A stretch of DNA of 64,000 nucleotides, taken from NCBI GenBank assembly GCA_040285825.1, contig JAUPSS010000013.1, positions 248,001-312,000 of the forward strand. The letters run 5' to 3'. The DNA comes from Eukaryota sp. TZLM1-RC (lineage: Eukaryota > Metamonada: BaSk clade). The position numbers and the translations under genes are program-made. This document shows, piece after piece, positions 42,555 to 53,555 of this stretch (its first letter is position 1; each line of letters begins with the position of its first letter). The notes beneath the pieces were generated by a model that was not told the DNA's origin, did no database searches, and saw only the letters and a program-made list of their open reading frames with translations.

Positions 42555-43235
42555 TCTTGCTTCACTAAGGTAGTTTAAAATTTTACTATTGAATGGACAT
42601 GATTCAATTTTCAATAATTTTGTTAACCACTTACTTCCTTTCCTAGATCATTATGATGTTTACTGCGATTTACCATATCACACAAGTCATTATGTAAAGT
42701 TTCCTTTGGTTGTGACTGAGTTAAGACCTGTTATAGTTCTTATCTCCAACAATACAAAACCAAGAAGGAAGTCAGTCTTGATTTATGAATAAACATCACC
42801 GATAGAGCAATATTCAGGTAGTTGATTTGCATTAAAAAGTAAGAGTCTTGATCGATGTTGTCAAATTTAGCTTTTTTGGTTGAATCATTTCCTTTTGAAG
42901 TTTCAACAAGAAAAATAGTTGCCAATAGCTGCATTTCATTGATTAAAAGATTACTCATTCCAAAGTCTAAAATGAGAACCTTCTGTGAAGAATTAGCATT
43001 TCAAGCTCTCGATTGCTGGCACCGCAGCTTTTCTGCTAGGAATCTCGTATATTGTTATCTGATGGAGTAGAATCATAGAAACACACCATGGGTGGTGTTA
43101 ATAGTGTTGCATGCTCAGTATTTTACATTGATTGTTAATAGGAAAAAATTGTTTTCTTTTAATAATAAATGTCCTGTATATATGGACTTGACACGTGTTC
43201 CTTGATTGGAACATGTATATCGTGTAAAACAACAC
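42555..43235. other. Upstream region of HSP70
   Basis: No confident gene; short frames lack recognisable motifs. No clear heat-shock element array was seen by eye. Confidence 0.4.
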
Positions 43236-43539
43236 GATATTATATTATATTATATTATATTATATTATATTATATTATATTATATTATATTATATTATAT
43301 TATATTATATTATATTATATTATATTATATTATATTATATTATATTATATTATATTATATTATATTATATTATATTATATTATATTATATTATATTATAT
43401 TATATTATATTATATTATATTATATTATATTATATTATATTATATTATATTATATTATATTATATTATATTATATTATATTATATTATATTATATTATAT
43501 TATATTATATTATATTATATTATATTATATTATATTATT
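43236..43539. repeat. (ATATT)n pentanucleotide microsatellite
   Basis: About 300 bp (roughly 60 copies) of a perfect ATATT tract without interruption. Because 5 is not a multiple of 3, all frames read a 15-nt cycle (YYIIL), which creates spurious open frames. Confidence 0.97.
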
Positions 43540-44159
43540 TAATTTTACCTCCATAGAAAATCCAATTACCGCTCATTGCAAACACACTCATACTGATCAT
43601 CACTTTTTCAGACAGAAATTGTGTCAGATATTGAGTAGAGACACCACATAAACTCAAAATTCTTGATAACAAATTGAATAACTTTTGTGTCATAAATGTT
43701 TGGAAAAAATACCATTTTGTTTCTTTTTCTGCATAACTTGTTTTTTTTGCAGATTTAAAACAGCCTTGGTCATCACAAAATGAGTTTTGATTGTTACCTT
43801 TGATGGTTTTTGATGAAAAAAGTCTCATAAATCTGGACGAATATTTTCTAAACCTGGTATGATTGTTTGGTTTTTATTCAATCTTTTGGAAAAAGTCCTC
43901 ATAACTAGACTGAGAAAATGATCATCAAAATTAGATACAGCTCTTATTGATGAAAGCATGTGGTCGTTCAGTTCACAATTTATGTGAAAAACAGAGCTTC
44001 TTGTAATTTTGAAGAGAACTTACATAAGTATTCATTCTCAAATATGATGGAGTTAATAATGGTTTAGAATGGCAGTTCTAATGGTGAATTTGAAATCGCT
44101 TATTGCAAGTCTCTTCGTTTCGAAATAAACTAGTGGCAACTGATGAAAATAAAAGAGGT
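43540..44159. other. Unassigned AT-rich region
   Basis: A 97-codon minus-strand frame (43828-43535) has no recognisable motif and is not called. Likely decayed mobile-element sequence, but I cannot prove it. Confidence 0.35.
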
Positions 44160-44275
44160 GCATGAAAGTAACGGATGCAATTCGTCATCTAGGTTCTTTT
44201 TTAGCCAATATTCATGAAATCTCCAAACAATTATTTGAAAAAATGAATATCAACTCCGAAACAAATTGACCAAAT
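44160..44275 (+). pseudogene. Family B retroelement fragment
   Basis: Reads VTDAIRHLGSFLANIHEISK then QLFEKMNINSET, matching the family B thumb region (DAIRHLGSFLGNNDEITKKL). Short and out of context. Confidence 0.8.
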
Positions 44276-44314
44276 GATGAAAATGGATGTACAGAAACCA
44301 TATTAAATTTACTA

Positions 44315-44385
44315 TAATTAGGGATATGAATTCGCTATCGGGACATGAATCCGACACCTTAACCAACTCAGTCACGCTTGCCGCG
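44315..44385 (-). pseudogene. tRNA-like relic (CAT anticodon position)
   Basis: The minus strand reads GCAAGCGTGACTGAGTTGGT, then TAAGGTGTCGGATTCATGTC and CCGATAGCGAATTCATATCC. D-arm and anticodon-arm wording is tRNA-like (TCGGA-TTCATG-TCCCGA), but the loop has lost one base, and the acceptor and T stems do not pair. It is a pseudo-tRNA or tRNA-derived repeat, next to a family B fragment. Confidence 0.45.
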
Positions 44386-44919
44386 AAAAAAAATGCAGAA
44401 TGTCTGATGTAGCTGTTTCCAAACTGCTGGTTGCAAAACAAAACTCTTCCAATTCATTGATTAAGTAGTGCTGAGTAGCGCGAATCTCATTGCTTGCATT
44501 GTTATCCTTTTCTGATGAACAATCGCGCTTGTTTGAACCACACATTATTACTGTGGGTTATTGTTGTCTTAAATTCAGCAATAAGAAGATGAATAGTGTT
44601 ATCCAATTCCTCCTATGTTAAATGTTACATTTTCAATGATTTCTCCTCACTGGTGGAGATGTCTCAATTACTTATTTTTGACTGTCATGTAGTTTTCCAA
44701 TATAGATCCAGAAGTGCAAACAACTGATTGTATATTGTAAAAATAGACTTTGCGCCATGATCGACGTACTCAACTAATTCCTCCCCACTAAAATAGGACC
44801 ATAAACAAAATTTAATAAAACTTTAATAAATTTTAAAGCAACAATTGCCACTCACAAGTTCTTGAATTTCAACAAAAATTGATCTAAAACTAAAAAATTT
44901 ATAATCAACTAACACTAAA
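44386..44919. other. Intergenic
   Basis: No gene is recognised. The right end holds the 3' flank of the TTLL12-like gene. Confidence 0.4.
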
Positions 44920-47900
44920 CTAAATTAATTGAGCAAAAATTTTTCGTAATACACTTCTAGCATCCGCTTCACTCAATTGACTTATAGAGTTCAAGGCAAC
45001 TTCACAATCTCCAAAACCACAAATTTGGAAATCATCATCCCCTCTAGAAACAAAGTCTTTGGTGAAATCAATGGCTACCAAAGCTTTAAAAGCATTACCA
45101 GAATAGACACCAAATAAACAATTCAAAAAAGCAATTGATTTGGTAATCAAACTTGTTTGAGAAATTTGACCGGTCAAATTCTCAGGTAAGGAGCTCGTAA
45201 GGTCATAACACGTGTCACTGGTGAATGGTCTTGCGGATTCAAGGAGAAAGCTTGTAACAAAGCTGATACTCGATCCACTTACCGTAAACAAAAGCCGCTC
45301 CACCGTGCGAGTCATTTGCTTTTGAATGGGCAATAAGCTCAAAATCACTCTTCTTTGACCCACAATGACGTTAACAAGGTCAAAAGATGACGTAACCACT
45401 GGTAACCCCACTCCAAATGCATCTGAAACATAAAACAAATGATTTGAGCAGTTCTTTTTAACAAAATTCAAATCATTCCTATTGAATGAATCAAAAAGAC
45501 AAGAATTGGAAGAGATTTTTCTAATAACATTATACGTTGTTTGTGGATTAATAACAAAAGGCAAATGTTCAATATTTAAATCCTCGGAAACTGCAAAGGG
45601 TGTAAAATCAGAATGTGAGAAAATAAAGGAATTTTCGACATTTTGTCCGACAGTAACGTCATCTGATTGCCTAAAAAGGTCAATAATGTAATCATTAGTC
45701 GTCATTATTCTGATTGGTTGATCCTTACTGACAAGAGGTGACAAGGTGAAACTTTTGGTAGAAATTTCACGAGTATAGTTGATTTCCAATACAGAATCCA
45801 CAGAATTTAGATCAAAAAGAGACCTTGGAAGTTTTGTTGAAAAAATTGACCCTTCCGGCATGTCAGTTATAGAAAATAAACTTGAACAATTACCAAAAGG
45901 ACAAATAAAAGAATTAGGATTGTGGATATCATTAAATAATGATCCTCCGATTGATAATAGATGCCATTGTGTACTGGAAAATTTGGTAATAGGGATCAAT
46001 GACGAGAAGAGCTCAGCACTTACACTCAGAGAACTGGGAAAGATAGATAGGTTGAAATTTTCACCAAATTTTTCTGAAATATTATTTAAATATTCAATTC
46101 CAATACCATTTATCCACTTAATTCCACATTTGCCTAATTTTTGATAAACTGAATAACATTTTCCTGTTGAATTAACCAAATGAGATGGTAAATCCACTCT
46201 AATTAATTCTGGTAAAAGTTTTCTTAATTGAATTAAATCATCTAAAGCAAGAAAACTTAGGGGGTTAATGGTAAAGTCTATAAAAGATAGGGTTTTAAAA
46301 TTTGAATTTTTAAAAGCAGATACATTAATTCTAACGATTCCTCGATCTGACAGGTCCAAATTTTCGATTGGTGACGTCTCTGATGACGAGTCGGGATCAC
46401 CAGAATGAGCGACTAAAATAGCAAAAGTGGAGTAATTATGAGTGAATTTAGAGTTCAAAATTTCCAAGGTGGGACACGTTTCCAAAATTTTATCTGCAAC
46501 GTCGTGCCACGTGGCACTTTTTTCAATAGGGGTATCATTTAACCAAAGAGCTTTGAGGTTTGATAATCCATTTAAACCCTCAATCACATCATCAATCGAA
46601 TCTAATGGACATCCCCAGCAGGAAAGACTTTCCAAATCAGGAAACATGATTGATAGGTTCAAAACAGCTAGTGATGACGTGTCAGAGTCATCCAAATTCA
46701 AGGAAACGTCAGTTTTTGACTGGGAAGGTGAATAATCAGGAGTATCAATCACATAATCAGAATCAGTCAATTTCCAAAAATGATTGGCTGGAGGCTCAGA
46801 AATAATTGATTGAAGGTCAAAATCATGGTTGATGACGTGTGCGATTGTACTAAATTGATCTGGAAAAGAGCAATTAAAAACATGGAAAGAAAGGAAATCT
46901 AATCCAAGTCCTGGATTCTCAGTCGAAAACACGTGATCAATCAAATGAGGGTCAGAATAACGTTCAAATTGACCCTTTTTGACTGGGGTGACGCGAGCGA
47001 TCAAATCATCTGAAGACTCTTCAAGAGTGATTAAATCAGCAATGTTGACTTCTTGCTTAATTAATTTGGTGTAGATTGATTTCCACAAAGACAAAGGAAT
47101 TCGATTTTTGACAAAATAGGATCCATTTTGCAGCAGAAATGAGCAGAAACTAAGTAAATCATCAGAAAAGAAAATTTGGTTTAATTGTTCTGAATTGTAA
47201 ATTGAAAGAGAGTCTGTCACATCATCGTGGGTCAAAAAAGAACGTTGACGGTCAAGATTGATTGATTGATTGAAATACTTGGAAACTGATATATGAACAA
47301 CACCAAAATTTGGATAATTTTCTAAAATATTTCGAGTATTATTTAAAATTTTGTCATGAATTTCTTGCACGTCAACGCTGTCAACCCTACAATATACTGA
47401 TCTCTTCTCCAAATTTTCAAATATTTTCTGATTCTGACTGGCATCGACAACAATCATGGCTGAATTGATTGCAAAAAACAACGGAAAGTTGTAATCCAAC
47501 ACAACGACATTGGTAATTTTTAAAAATTCTTCATTGCTACAACAGGGATAGCCGACAAACTTGATCACGTCAGCAAGATCAAAATTCATCAAGAAACTCA
47601 ACGACTTTTGATCTAAACATTTAATTACCAATTGACAACCATAATTAACAACTTGGTCAAACAACAGGATAATAAGACTTGGATCTAATTGCGACTCATC
47701 CAGCACAAGCAAGACAAATGAAGGAGGTAGAGCAGCATTGAGAGGGGGGATGTAGGTGGTGGGGGGTGCTCCGTTGGGGTAGGTGGAGAGAAGAGGTGTT
47801 GATGTAGGAGAGGGTAGGTTGAGTTCGTGGAGGTTGAGAACGGGAATGTTGGCCATTTGAGACAGAACAGAAAATAGCTGAGTGAAGGGATCGGTATGAT

Positions 47901-48201
47901 CAAGGTGAAGAGAGTGGATGACGAAGGAGAATGAGGAAAGATCGGCAAGATCAGGAACAGTTGCAGGAATAAAAGTCGTGAGAGGAAAGCATGATGATAG
48001 CAAGGAAAGTGTGTGGAAAACTTGGTTGGGAGAAGAAGCTATCGTGGGAGAGACATACACAGTGCAGTTGGGAAGAAAAAAGTGACTAGCCTTGCATAGA
48101 GGCGTGGAGTGTGAAAGGGCAAGTGCAAACTTATTGCTCATTAGCTTAAAACAAATTGGCTGGGATCGGATTTTGTTTTTGAATTTTCTAGAAGATATCA
48201 T
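44920..48201 (-). CDS. TTLL12-like leucine-rich-repeat protein
   Basis: 1,093 residues. The central part resembles TTLL12, the divergent tubulin-tyrosine-ligase-like protein: NRIPLSLWKSIYTKLIKQ near residue 370 (TTLL12 has LPPSLW-x-x-L-x-x-KL here), then leucine-rich repeats from about 515 (LESLSCWGCPLDSIDDVIEG, LKALWLNDTPIEK, ILETCPTLEILNSKF, LDLSDRGIVRI, LPELIRVDLP). The C-terminal 400 residues occupy the place of the ligase domain, but I find no clear ATP-grasp motifs, so activity is doubtful. The first 350 residues are a separate alpha/beta region I cannot assign. TTLL12 affects tubulin and histone modification and innate signalling in animals. Start at 48201; a later ATG at 48138 (MSNKFALAL) is also possible. 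Confidence 0.58.
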   Translation of the reverse strand: MISSRKFKNKIRSQPICFKLMSNKFALALSHSTPLCKASHFFLPNCTVYVSPTIASSPNQVFHTLSLLSSCFPLTTFIPATVPDLADLSSFSFVIHSLHLDHTDPFTQLFSVLSQMANIPVLNLHELNLPSPTSTPLLSTYPNGAPPTTYIPPLNAALPPSFVLLVLDESQLDPSLIILLFDQVVNYGCQLVIKCLDQKSLSFLMNFDLADVIKFVGYPCCSNEEFLKITNVVVLDYNFPLFFAINSAMIVVDASQNQKIFENLEKRSVYCRVDSVDVQEIHDKILNNTRNILENYPNFGVVHISVSKYFNQSINLDRQRSFLTHDDVTDSLSIYNSEQLNQIFFSDDLLSFCSFLLQNGSYFVKNRIPLSLWKSIYTKLIKQEVNIADLITLEESSDDLIARVTPVKKGQFERYSDPHLIDHVFSTENPGLGLDFLSFHVFNCSFPDQFSTIAHVINHDFDLQSIISEPPANHFWKLTDSDYVIDTPDYSPSQSKTDVSLNLDDSDTSSLAVLNLSIMFPDLESLSCWGCPLDSIDDVIEGLNGLSNLKALWLNDTPIEKSATWHDVADKILETCPTLEILNSKFTHNYSTFAILVAHSGDPDSSSETSPIENLDLSDRGIVRINVSAFKNSNFKTLSFIDFTINPLSFLALDDLIQLRKLLPELIRVDLPSHLVNSTGKCYSVYQKLGKCGIKWINGIGIEYLNNISEKFGENFNLSIFPSSLSVSAELFSSLIPITKFSSTQWHLLSIGGSLFNDIHNPNSFICPFGNCSSLFSITDMPEGSIFSTKLPRSLFDLNSVDSVLEINYTREISTKSFTLSPLVSKDQPIRIMTTNDYIIDLFRQSDDVTVGQNVENSFIFSHSDFTPFAVSEDLNIEHLPFVINPQTTYNVIRKISSNSCLFDSFNRNDLNFVKKNCSNHLFYVSDAFGVGLPVVTSSFDLVNVIVGQRRVILSLLPIQKQMTRTVERLLFTVSGSSISFVTSFLLESARPFTSDTCYDLTSSLPENLTGQISQTSLITKSIAFLNCLFGVYSGNAFKALVAIDFTKDFVSRGDDDFQICGFGDCEVALNSISQLSEADARSVLRKIFAQLI

Positions 48202-48254
48202 TTTGCCGAAAGTCTTCTTGAAACAACAAACAGTCTATTTCTGCATAATTTAAG

Positions 48255-49251
48255 GGAAAAAACATCTAGCTTGTCTCCTGGATTATGGCAATTATGTTTC
48301 CCTATAGCTATTCATGAAATTCCAGAAAGAAGTTTGTTTTTATGAAATTTGCGTTGAAAAAACTCCAAAGACATCTTTTGAAAAAATCTGGCAGTAAGGA
48401 TTTCATTGTTGACGTAGCACGGCTAAGCAAGAAAATCCTGCTTTAGCAAATTTTTTGATTGATTTGAAGGAGAGTTCATCTGCAGTTTTTTTGAACCGAA
48501 TTCCCCATGTTTGTGGGATATTTTTAATAACGAGCAATGGAATACTGCAATGAGAATGCGTTGTTATTTATGGCCTTGTAATTTGCCCAATGATTTGTTT
48601 TCCAAATGTGGAGCTGGTTTGCCTTGATCACATTTATTCAATTGCAACAGATATATTTCTTATCATTGTACTTTTTACGATGCTGTCAGAGATCAATGCA
48701 TGCAAGGTGTAATTCCCATCATATTGAATCATTTGTAGAACCGTTGTTGAGGTCTCTTGATATAAATGAAAACATAAGAGACTAAAAATATGGAAAACGA
48801 CGTGCTGATGTTGCTGTGCCCTCATCTGATGATGTCTTCAATGGTTTTTATGTTTTTACAGTGGATGTTTGCAAGAAAAATGCCTTGAAAATGCACAATC
48901 CCAAGTGTCCCCCCTTGATGACTCAGAATTGTACAAACGGAAGAAATATGCAAATCTTTTGAAAGAATTGAAACACGTTGGCCATTAGATTACCAAGCTT
49001 GCCCATTTGCTTTATAGTTGTATGGACGTTTGGGAAAAACTGCCATGAATTTTATTGATGATTTTGAAAATCTTCCAAGAGGAAACGTTTTGATCATCTT
49101 ATTTGGTTAAACTGTATTGTTTTTACTGTTTTCAGAACAATATCCTAAAATGATCTCGAAAGCTTTGCTGTTTGTCAGTGCACATTACGAAGACATTGCG
49201 GTTGTATGTTTTGATAGTGTGGAAGCTTGTTTTGAAGATTTTGATTCCTAG
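48255..49251 (+). pseudogene. Decayed R2-like retroelement, C-terminal half
   Basis: Broken reading SPGLWQLCFPIAIHEIPERS, then ENPALANFLIDLKESSSAVF, RIPHVCGI, MRMRCYLWPCNLPNDL, the finger region (SKCGAGLP to LFNCNRY), YDAVRDQCMQGVI and a terminal HYEDIAVVCFDSVEACFED. The order equals family A, but similarity is much lower than among A1-A3, so it is an older insertion. Many stops. Confidence 0.8.
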
Positions 49252-50004
49252 ATACTATTTTTACAAATAAATTGAATTTAAAAAAAGATTAATGCAAGGC
49301 TCACATAATGATTTGGGTGATAAGATAAATCGCAGTGAACATCATGATGATCCAGGAAAGGAAGTTAGAGGTTAACAAAATTATTTGAAATTGAATCATG
49401 TCCCCATTTAGGTCTTTTGTATATATCGGGAAGATGACAACTTGGACAACTGCATAAAATGTGACACAACGTAGTAAGTTCAGATTGACCTAATGAGCAC
49501 ACTGTGATGATCTGCGTGGGTTATGACTGGACATGTACCTATGAGAAATGTAATGAGATTTTTTACGAAAGGAAAAGGATTTCCCTTGTCTCAAGCGCAT
49601 GGGCTCATCTGTACAATAAACTATATAAATAAGCTATAAATAGAAATGTTATCCAAGGCTAACAACTGGAGGCAATAGTGTAGAGCCATCAGACAATTTC
49701 CGAAACATATACCATCGATATAGATTGTCAGCAGTAGGTAATACATTCAAGGAAGAAAGAATTGCAAACTTAATCATTCTAGGAGGTAGATCAATCTACA
49801 TGGACAACCAATGATGATTAATTTTGCAATGCATGAAAGCTTTTGATACTTTTATAAAACCAATTATTGGTGAAGCTAGAGTAGAAATAAGGTATGATTG
49901 ATTGGTTTGACTAACCTCAGCCACGTTTTCATCAATTGTCATGTTGGGCTAGGTTAGTTACCAATAATTCATTCAACCAGAAAGTTGCATTAATTTGCAA
50001 AGAC
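49252..50004. other. Unassigned region
   Basis: No gene; probably more decayed repeat sequence. Confidence 0.35.
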
Positions 50005-50009
50005 GAGTT

Positions 50010-50085
50010 TCTCAAGAAATCCTTCGATTTTCTGAGTTGGAAGAACAGAATTGTATTTTCGTTATTAAAAGCTCTTGCTCGTCAG
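50010..50085 (+). pseudogene. Tiny retroelement fragment
   Basis: SFDFLSWKNRIVFSLLKAL resembles the end of the family B protein (RFDIFLWRSRIQFAIINRL). Only about 25 codons. Confidence 0.5.
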
Positions 50086-50329
50086 AATAAGCTGAATAAC
50101 ATTACGGAATTTTATAACAAGTGAGTTGTTATGAAAGTGAATAGAGAAAATCTTTGGATATTCAATTGATGGGGTATTTAGTAGGTAAAAGCATTAGTAA
50201 AGGTTTTTGGTTAAGTTTTAAAATGTGTCTGTCCCAGGAATAAATTCGTTTTTTAAAAGAAATCCTTCTGATCAAACAATTGTAAATTCTGCAGCAAATA
50301 ACTTTTTATCATAATTTTATTTTGAATTA

Positions 50330-50704
50330 TTACAATTCATCATCTATTTTCATAATTAATATATTTAAACAGTGTGCAAGATGAACAAAACCTTTATCTG
50401 CAAAGAAGGAAATCCATGCCTCAGCTTCCTCATTGTCACCCTGGGGTCCTTGTTTCAACATGAGAACATAATCAACAAGGACCTTCTCAATAGTGTCAAG
50501 TGCCTTCTCTGTGAACACTGGTCTGTGAGATGACGTGAGGTCATGTGTCACGTTATGAACCAATCGTTTTATTTCAAATTCAAGAGGTGCAGGTAGCTTA
50601 TCCATATATGAGCTTGACTCTCTCACAGAAGTGATACCAAAGCCCTTTGCTACAAAGAAAGAAATCAAGCCTTTGACAATTGAGAAGTTGATATCCTTTT
50701 CCAA
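50330..50704 (-). CDS. Unrecognised ORF, possibly a 3' exon or gene relic
   Basis: 124 codons open on the minus strand (LEKDINFSIVKGLISFFVAK, RLVHNVTHDLTSSHRPVFTE, KALDTIEKVLVDYVLML, EEAEAWISFFADKGFVHLAH). It is helical and looks like an armadillo/HEAT-type segment. There is no in-frame ATG, but an AG acceptor-like ATTCAG sits just upstream at the in-frame stop, so it may be the last exon of a gene whose first exon I could not find, or a broken duplicate. No function assigned. Confidence 0.35.
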   Translation of the reverse strand: MEKDINFSIVKGLISFFVAKGFGITSVRESSSYMDKLPAPLEFEIKRLVHNVTHDLTSSHRPVFTEKALDTIEKVLVDYVLMLKQGPQGDNEEAEAWISFFADKGFVHLAHCLNILIMKIDDEL

Positions 50705-51747
50705 AATGATATTCTGAATTCATGGTCAGAGTGGACTGGAAAACTCAGGTTGCTACTTAACTCAAGTCAAGTTTCAGTGTTTCTTGAGTTGGGTTAAAGA
50801 TTGTTGATTGAAATTGATGCTGATATGTTTTCCCTTCAATGCGTCCACCCTGAAATAGAAGAGGTCCTCATAAACACCAACTGGACACCCTAGCTGAGGG
50901 TTTCTGCTACATCGTTTTTTGATTTTTTTGTAACTCACTTTCAATTGTATAACTTTGTTTGTTGAGAATAGGAGCTGGCATTCAAATCATTGGAATATCC
51001 ATTATTTTATTACTTTCTATACAATAGATAGAGATCAAAGGTATGTCTCAAAATGAGACTACCAAATTATCAAAATCAAGGAGAAACATTTCTGTCCAAT
51101 TTGACTTTTAGCGGTGAATGACACAAAACATTATTTCCCCAAACTCCAAGTCTACTATTGAAGTGCTACCTCAGGCTATTTCTTTAGATTATTTACCTAG
51201 TATGAATGAGTTAGGAACAACAGAAACAAGAGATCCGGCTCTAAAGTATATTAGTGGTCACGTATTTCTTTACAAATCAAAAGCACAGAATCTGAATAAT
51301 GTCTTTACACAGAAAGGGATGAGACCAATTTCAATGGTGGAGAGAATTAGATAAACAAAAGCACAGTGCACAAGGGCACGTGTTGATTCACGTGTTGAAC
51401 ACGTGCTTTGCACGCGTGTTTGAACACCGGTGTCCGAACACATGCCGTGTTTTGTGCACAATGAACAAAAGTCTGCTTTCATTTCATAAAATGTGCTGGG
51501 TTTATCCACCCAAATCAATAAACGCTGAAAACCACAAACAGTTCTGAAACTGTAGAAGTAATTGTATACCTAACTCATTGTATACCTAACTCAGCGATAA
51601 TGTTTTCTGTACATTATTATTCATTACTATTTTTGATGACGTTTACAAAACAATCACAATATATGAAACAATCATTTTTACCTCAAAAGCAGCACTTTTC
51701 CCATACCCCATTATTTTCTCTCCACCGGTCACTGAATTTTTGCCATT
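50705..51747. other. Intergenic with a cluster of CACGTG-type motifs
   Basis: No gene. A compact group of CACGTG and related palindromes lies at 51376-51450, about 300 bp upstream of the acetyltransferase. Confidence 0.5.
51376..51450. promoter_or_regulatory. Cluster of CACGTG/ACGCGT/ACCGGT palindromes
   Basis: Within 75 bp occur three CACGTG cores (GGGCACGTGTT, TTCACGTGTT, AACACGTGCT), CACGCGTG and ACACCGGTGT. E-box-like factors could bind; the role is speculative. Confidence 0.35.
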
Positions 51748-52225
51748 ATGCCCGCTCCATCTGTTCAACTTGAGGTACTGTCACCTTCTAATTACAAGGA
51801 TTCTCTCTTCACAAAAGACGAAATTGCCCAGTTTCTCTTAGTGAGTCTGGAACGTTTTGGAGATCCTTTAGAGGACATCCATAAGTGCCTGGATTATGCT
51901 TTCTCTGACAAGCCAGGCTTTGGCGGTGTATGTCTAGTCGCTTATCGTAAGAAGGAAATCCTTGGTGTTGTCGTTGTGAATGAAACCAACTTCAAGGGTT
52001 ACATTCCTGAAAACATTCTCGTTTACATTGCTGTGAAGGCCTCAACCCGTGGCCAAGGTATGAATTCATCATTTTTTAACCAAAGGTATTGGTAAATATC
52101 TACTTACAGAAACCAAGAAGCAAGTCAAAGGAGCCCTCGCCCTACATGTGGAACCTGACAATCCTGCAAGGTTCCTGTATCAATCAGTAGGATTTAGCAA
52201 CAAATATCTGGAAATGCGTTGGTAG
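51748..52225 (+). CDS. GNAT-family N-acetyltransferase
   Basis: Two exons (51748-52057, 52086-52225) around a 28-nt intron encode 149 residues. Splicing creates the acetyl-CoA-binding motif A, ARGQGIG-type (VKASTRGQGIGKYLL near residues 95-111), followed by ALHVEPDNPARFLYQSVGF and ending KYLEMRW. This is the usual GNAT order: beta4 (ILVYIAV), pyrophosphate loop, then the N-PAxxLY-x-x-x-GF motif B. It transfers an acetyl group from acetyl-CoA to an amine; the substrate cannot be told. The single-domain size resembles small bacterial-type GNATs, so an old transfer from bacteria is possible, but the intron shows it is a native nuclear gene now. Confidence 0.83.
52058..52085 (+). other. 28-nt intron
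   Basis: GTATGA...CCAAAG; it interrupts the codon for the last Gly of RGQG and its removal rebuilds RGQGIGK. Confidence 0.88.
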
Positions 52226-52944
52226 TTGAGCATGATTGAATCCTGTTTTGAACTGCCTTTTTTCTCAAATAACAACTGTAAATATTTTTTGTTCGATAAA
52301 CACTTTGTGATTCAACGGTTTAATCAAATGTGCAGCTCTTAGATGATCAATTTTCAGATGTCTACACTTGGCTCAATGTTGTCAATTTGTAACTAATTTT
52401 TATTGTATTGTCACAACCCAGTTTTCACAATTTATTCTTTGTACTCAATAAGTCAATAATCTGAATTATCCAGCTGCTGTTCTTTTCTGAGAGTCAAGTA
52501 ATCAGAAACAAAGAGCACATTTATATCAAATATTTGTGCAGTTTTACCTTTTGTGTTTTTCTGAAAGAAACACAACAATTGTTGCAAACCTTGTGCTTGA
52601 TTCGATTGTTGACTGGTTTTGGATCAACTTATGGAGGATCATTTATTGGTTTTTCTTCTGTTCTTCTAGTAAATTGTCTATTGCCTTTGGTTTCAGAATT
52701 TGCAACATCATTTTTCCCACTGAAAAACTATATAGTTGACATCTGTCAAGAAAAAACTACATTGGAATAGAATAATAACAATTTAATATTAGGGTCAAGC
52801 AAGTCATTGAATATAACTAACATGGACAGAATTGCCACAATTTTGCCATAGAACTCAGTCATGAAAGTAAACGAAACACGAAACCTTTCTTAAAAACCTT
52901 GTACTTTCTAATTTGACTGTTGACCCTGACTGAACTTCTTTTGG
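52226..52944. other. Intergenic
   Basis: A 78-codon hydrophobic frame (52534-52770) overlaps another frame and is not called. Nothing else is seen. Confidence 0.35.
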
Positions 52945-53380
52945 TGATAGTCGTGAAGATGTGTTAGTCCCAGGTGTTGAAGGATCAGCGGTTATTATGG
53001 ATGTGAGACCCACAGTTGCATCAAATGCTTCAAATGAAAAATTTAGATTATCTTAAGTTAAAAATTTAATTTTAAATTATGGACCTTTACATAGAGCTGG
53101 CCAAAATTGTCAAGTATGTAGAAAAATTGATATTTTCTATAGCAACTCAAAACGGATTACCTTCAGTATTCTTTTGCTTTCTCTTTTTTTGGAGCACTGG
53201 GTAAAACCGCTTTGTCATTTCCAGGTGGTTTTTTTCTCAAATTGTTAAAAGTTGAATTATTGGCCGAACCTTCTGGTATGAATTGTTTTCCATTTTTGAG
53301 CGAATGTACAGCCTGGTTTCTGGTTCGTTGTTATCACTTGGAAGATATTATGAAGAAAAGACTGTAGGTAAGTTTTTGAT
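52945..53380 (+). pseudogene. Decayed R2-like retroelement fragment, endonuclease region
   Basis: SREDVLVPGVEGSAVIMDVR then PTVASNASNEKF matches the restriction-like endonuclease stretch RGDVILPGLDGSFILLDVMS of family A; further on LEHWVKP and FFSN-type scraps. Stops in all frames. Confidence 0.75.
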
Positions 53381-53555
53381 AACAAATGAGGAGATTTAAA
53401 AGAATTTTAGTGTATCAAAAATTCATTTTTTGATAATAATGAAATGGTTGTTGAGCAAAGGAAAATAAACAAATTGAGATTTGAAATTAACTTTAAAGTT
53501 GAATTAAATTGGAAAGGAATTACTTTATCCAAAAAAACAAAACAAAGCCACAGTT

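Noticed and set aside
43169-43651. Two long plus-strand frames of repeated YYIIL residues
   Set aside because: They are translations of the ATATT microsatellite, which is open in several frames because of its sequence. Not genes.
44920-48201. Inositol polyphosphate kinase (ITPK)-like ATP-grasp at the N-terminus of the TTLL12-like protein
   Set aside because: The first residues have a loose alpha/beta resemblance, but none of the ATP-binding or metal-binding residues could be identified.
51118-51354. 78-codon plus-strand frame upstream of the acetyltransferase
   Set aside because: No family resemblance and composition like translated intergenic DNA. It could be a tiny gene, but nothing supports it.
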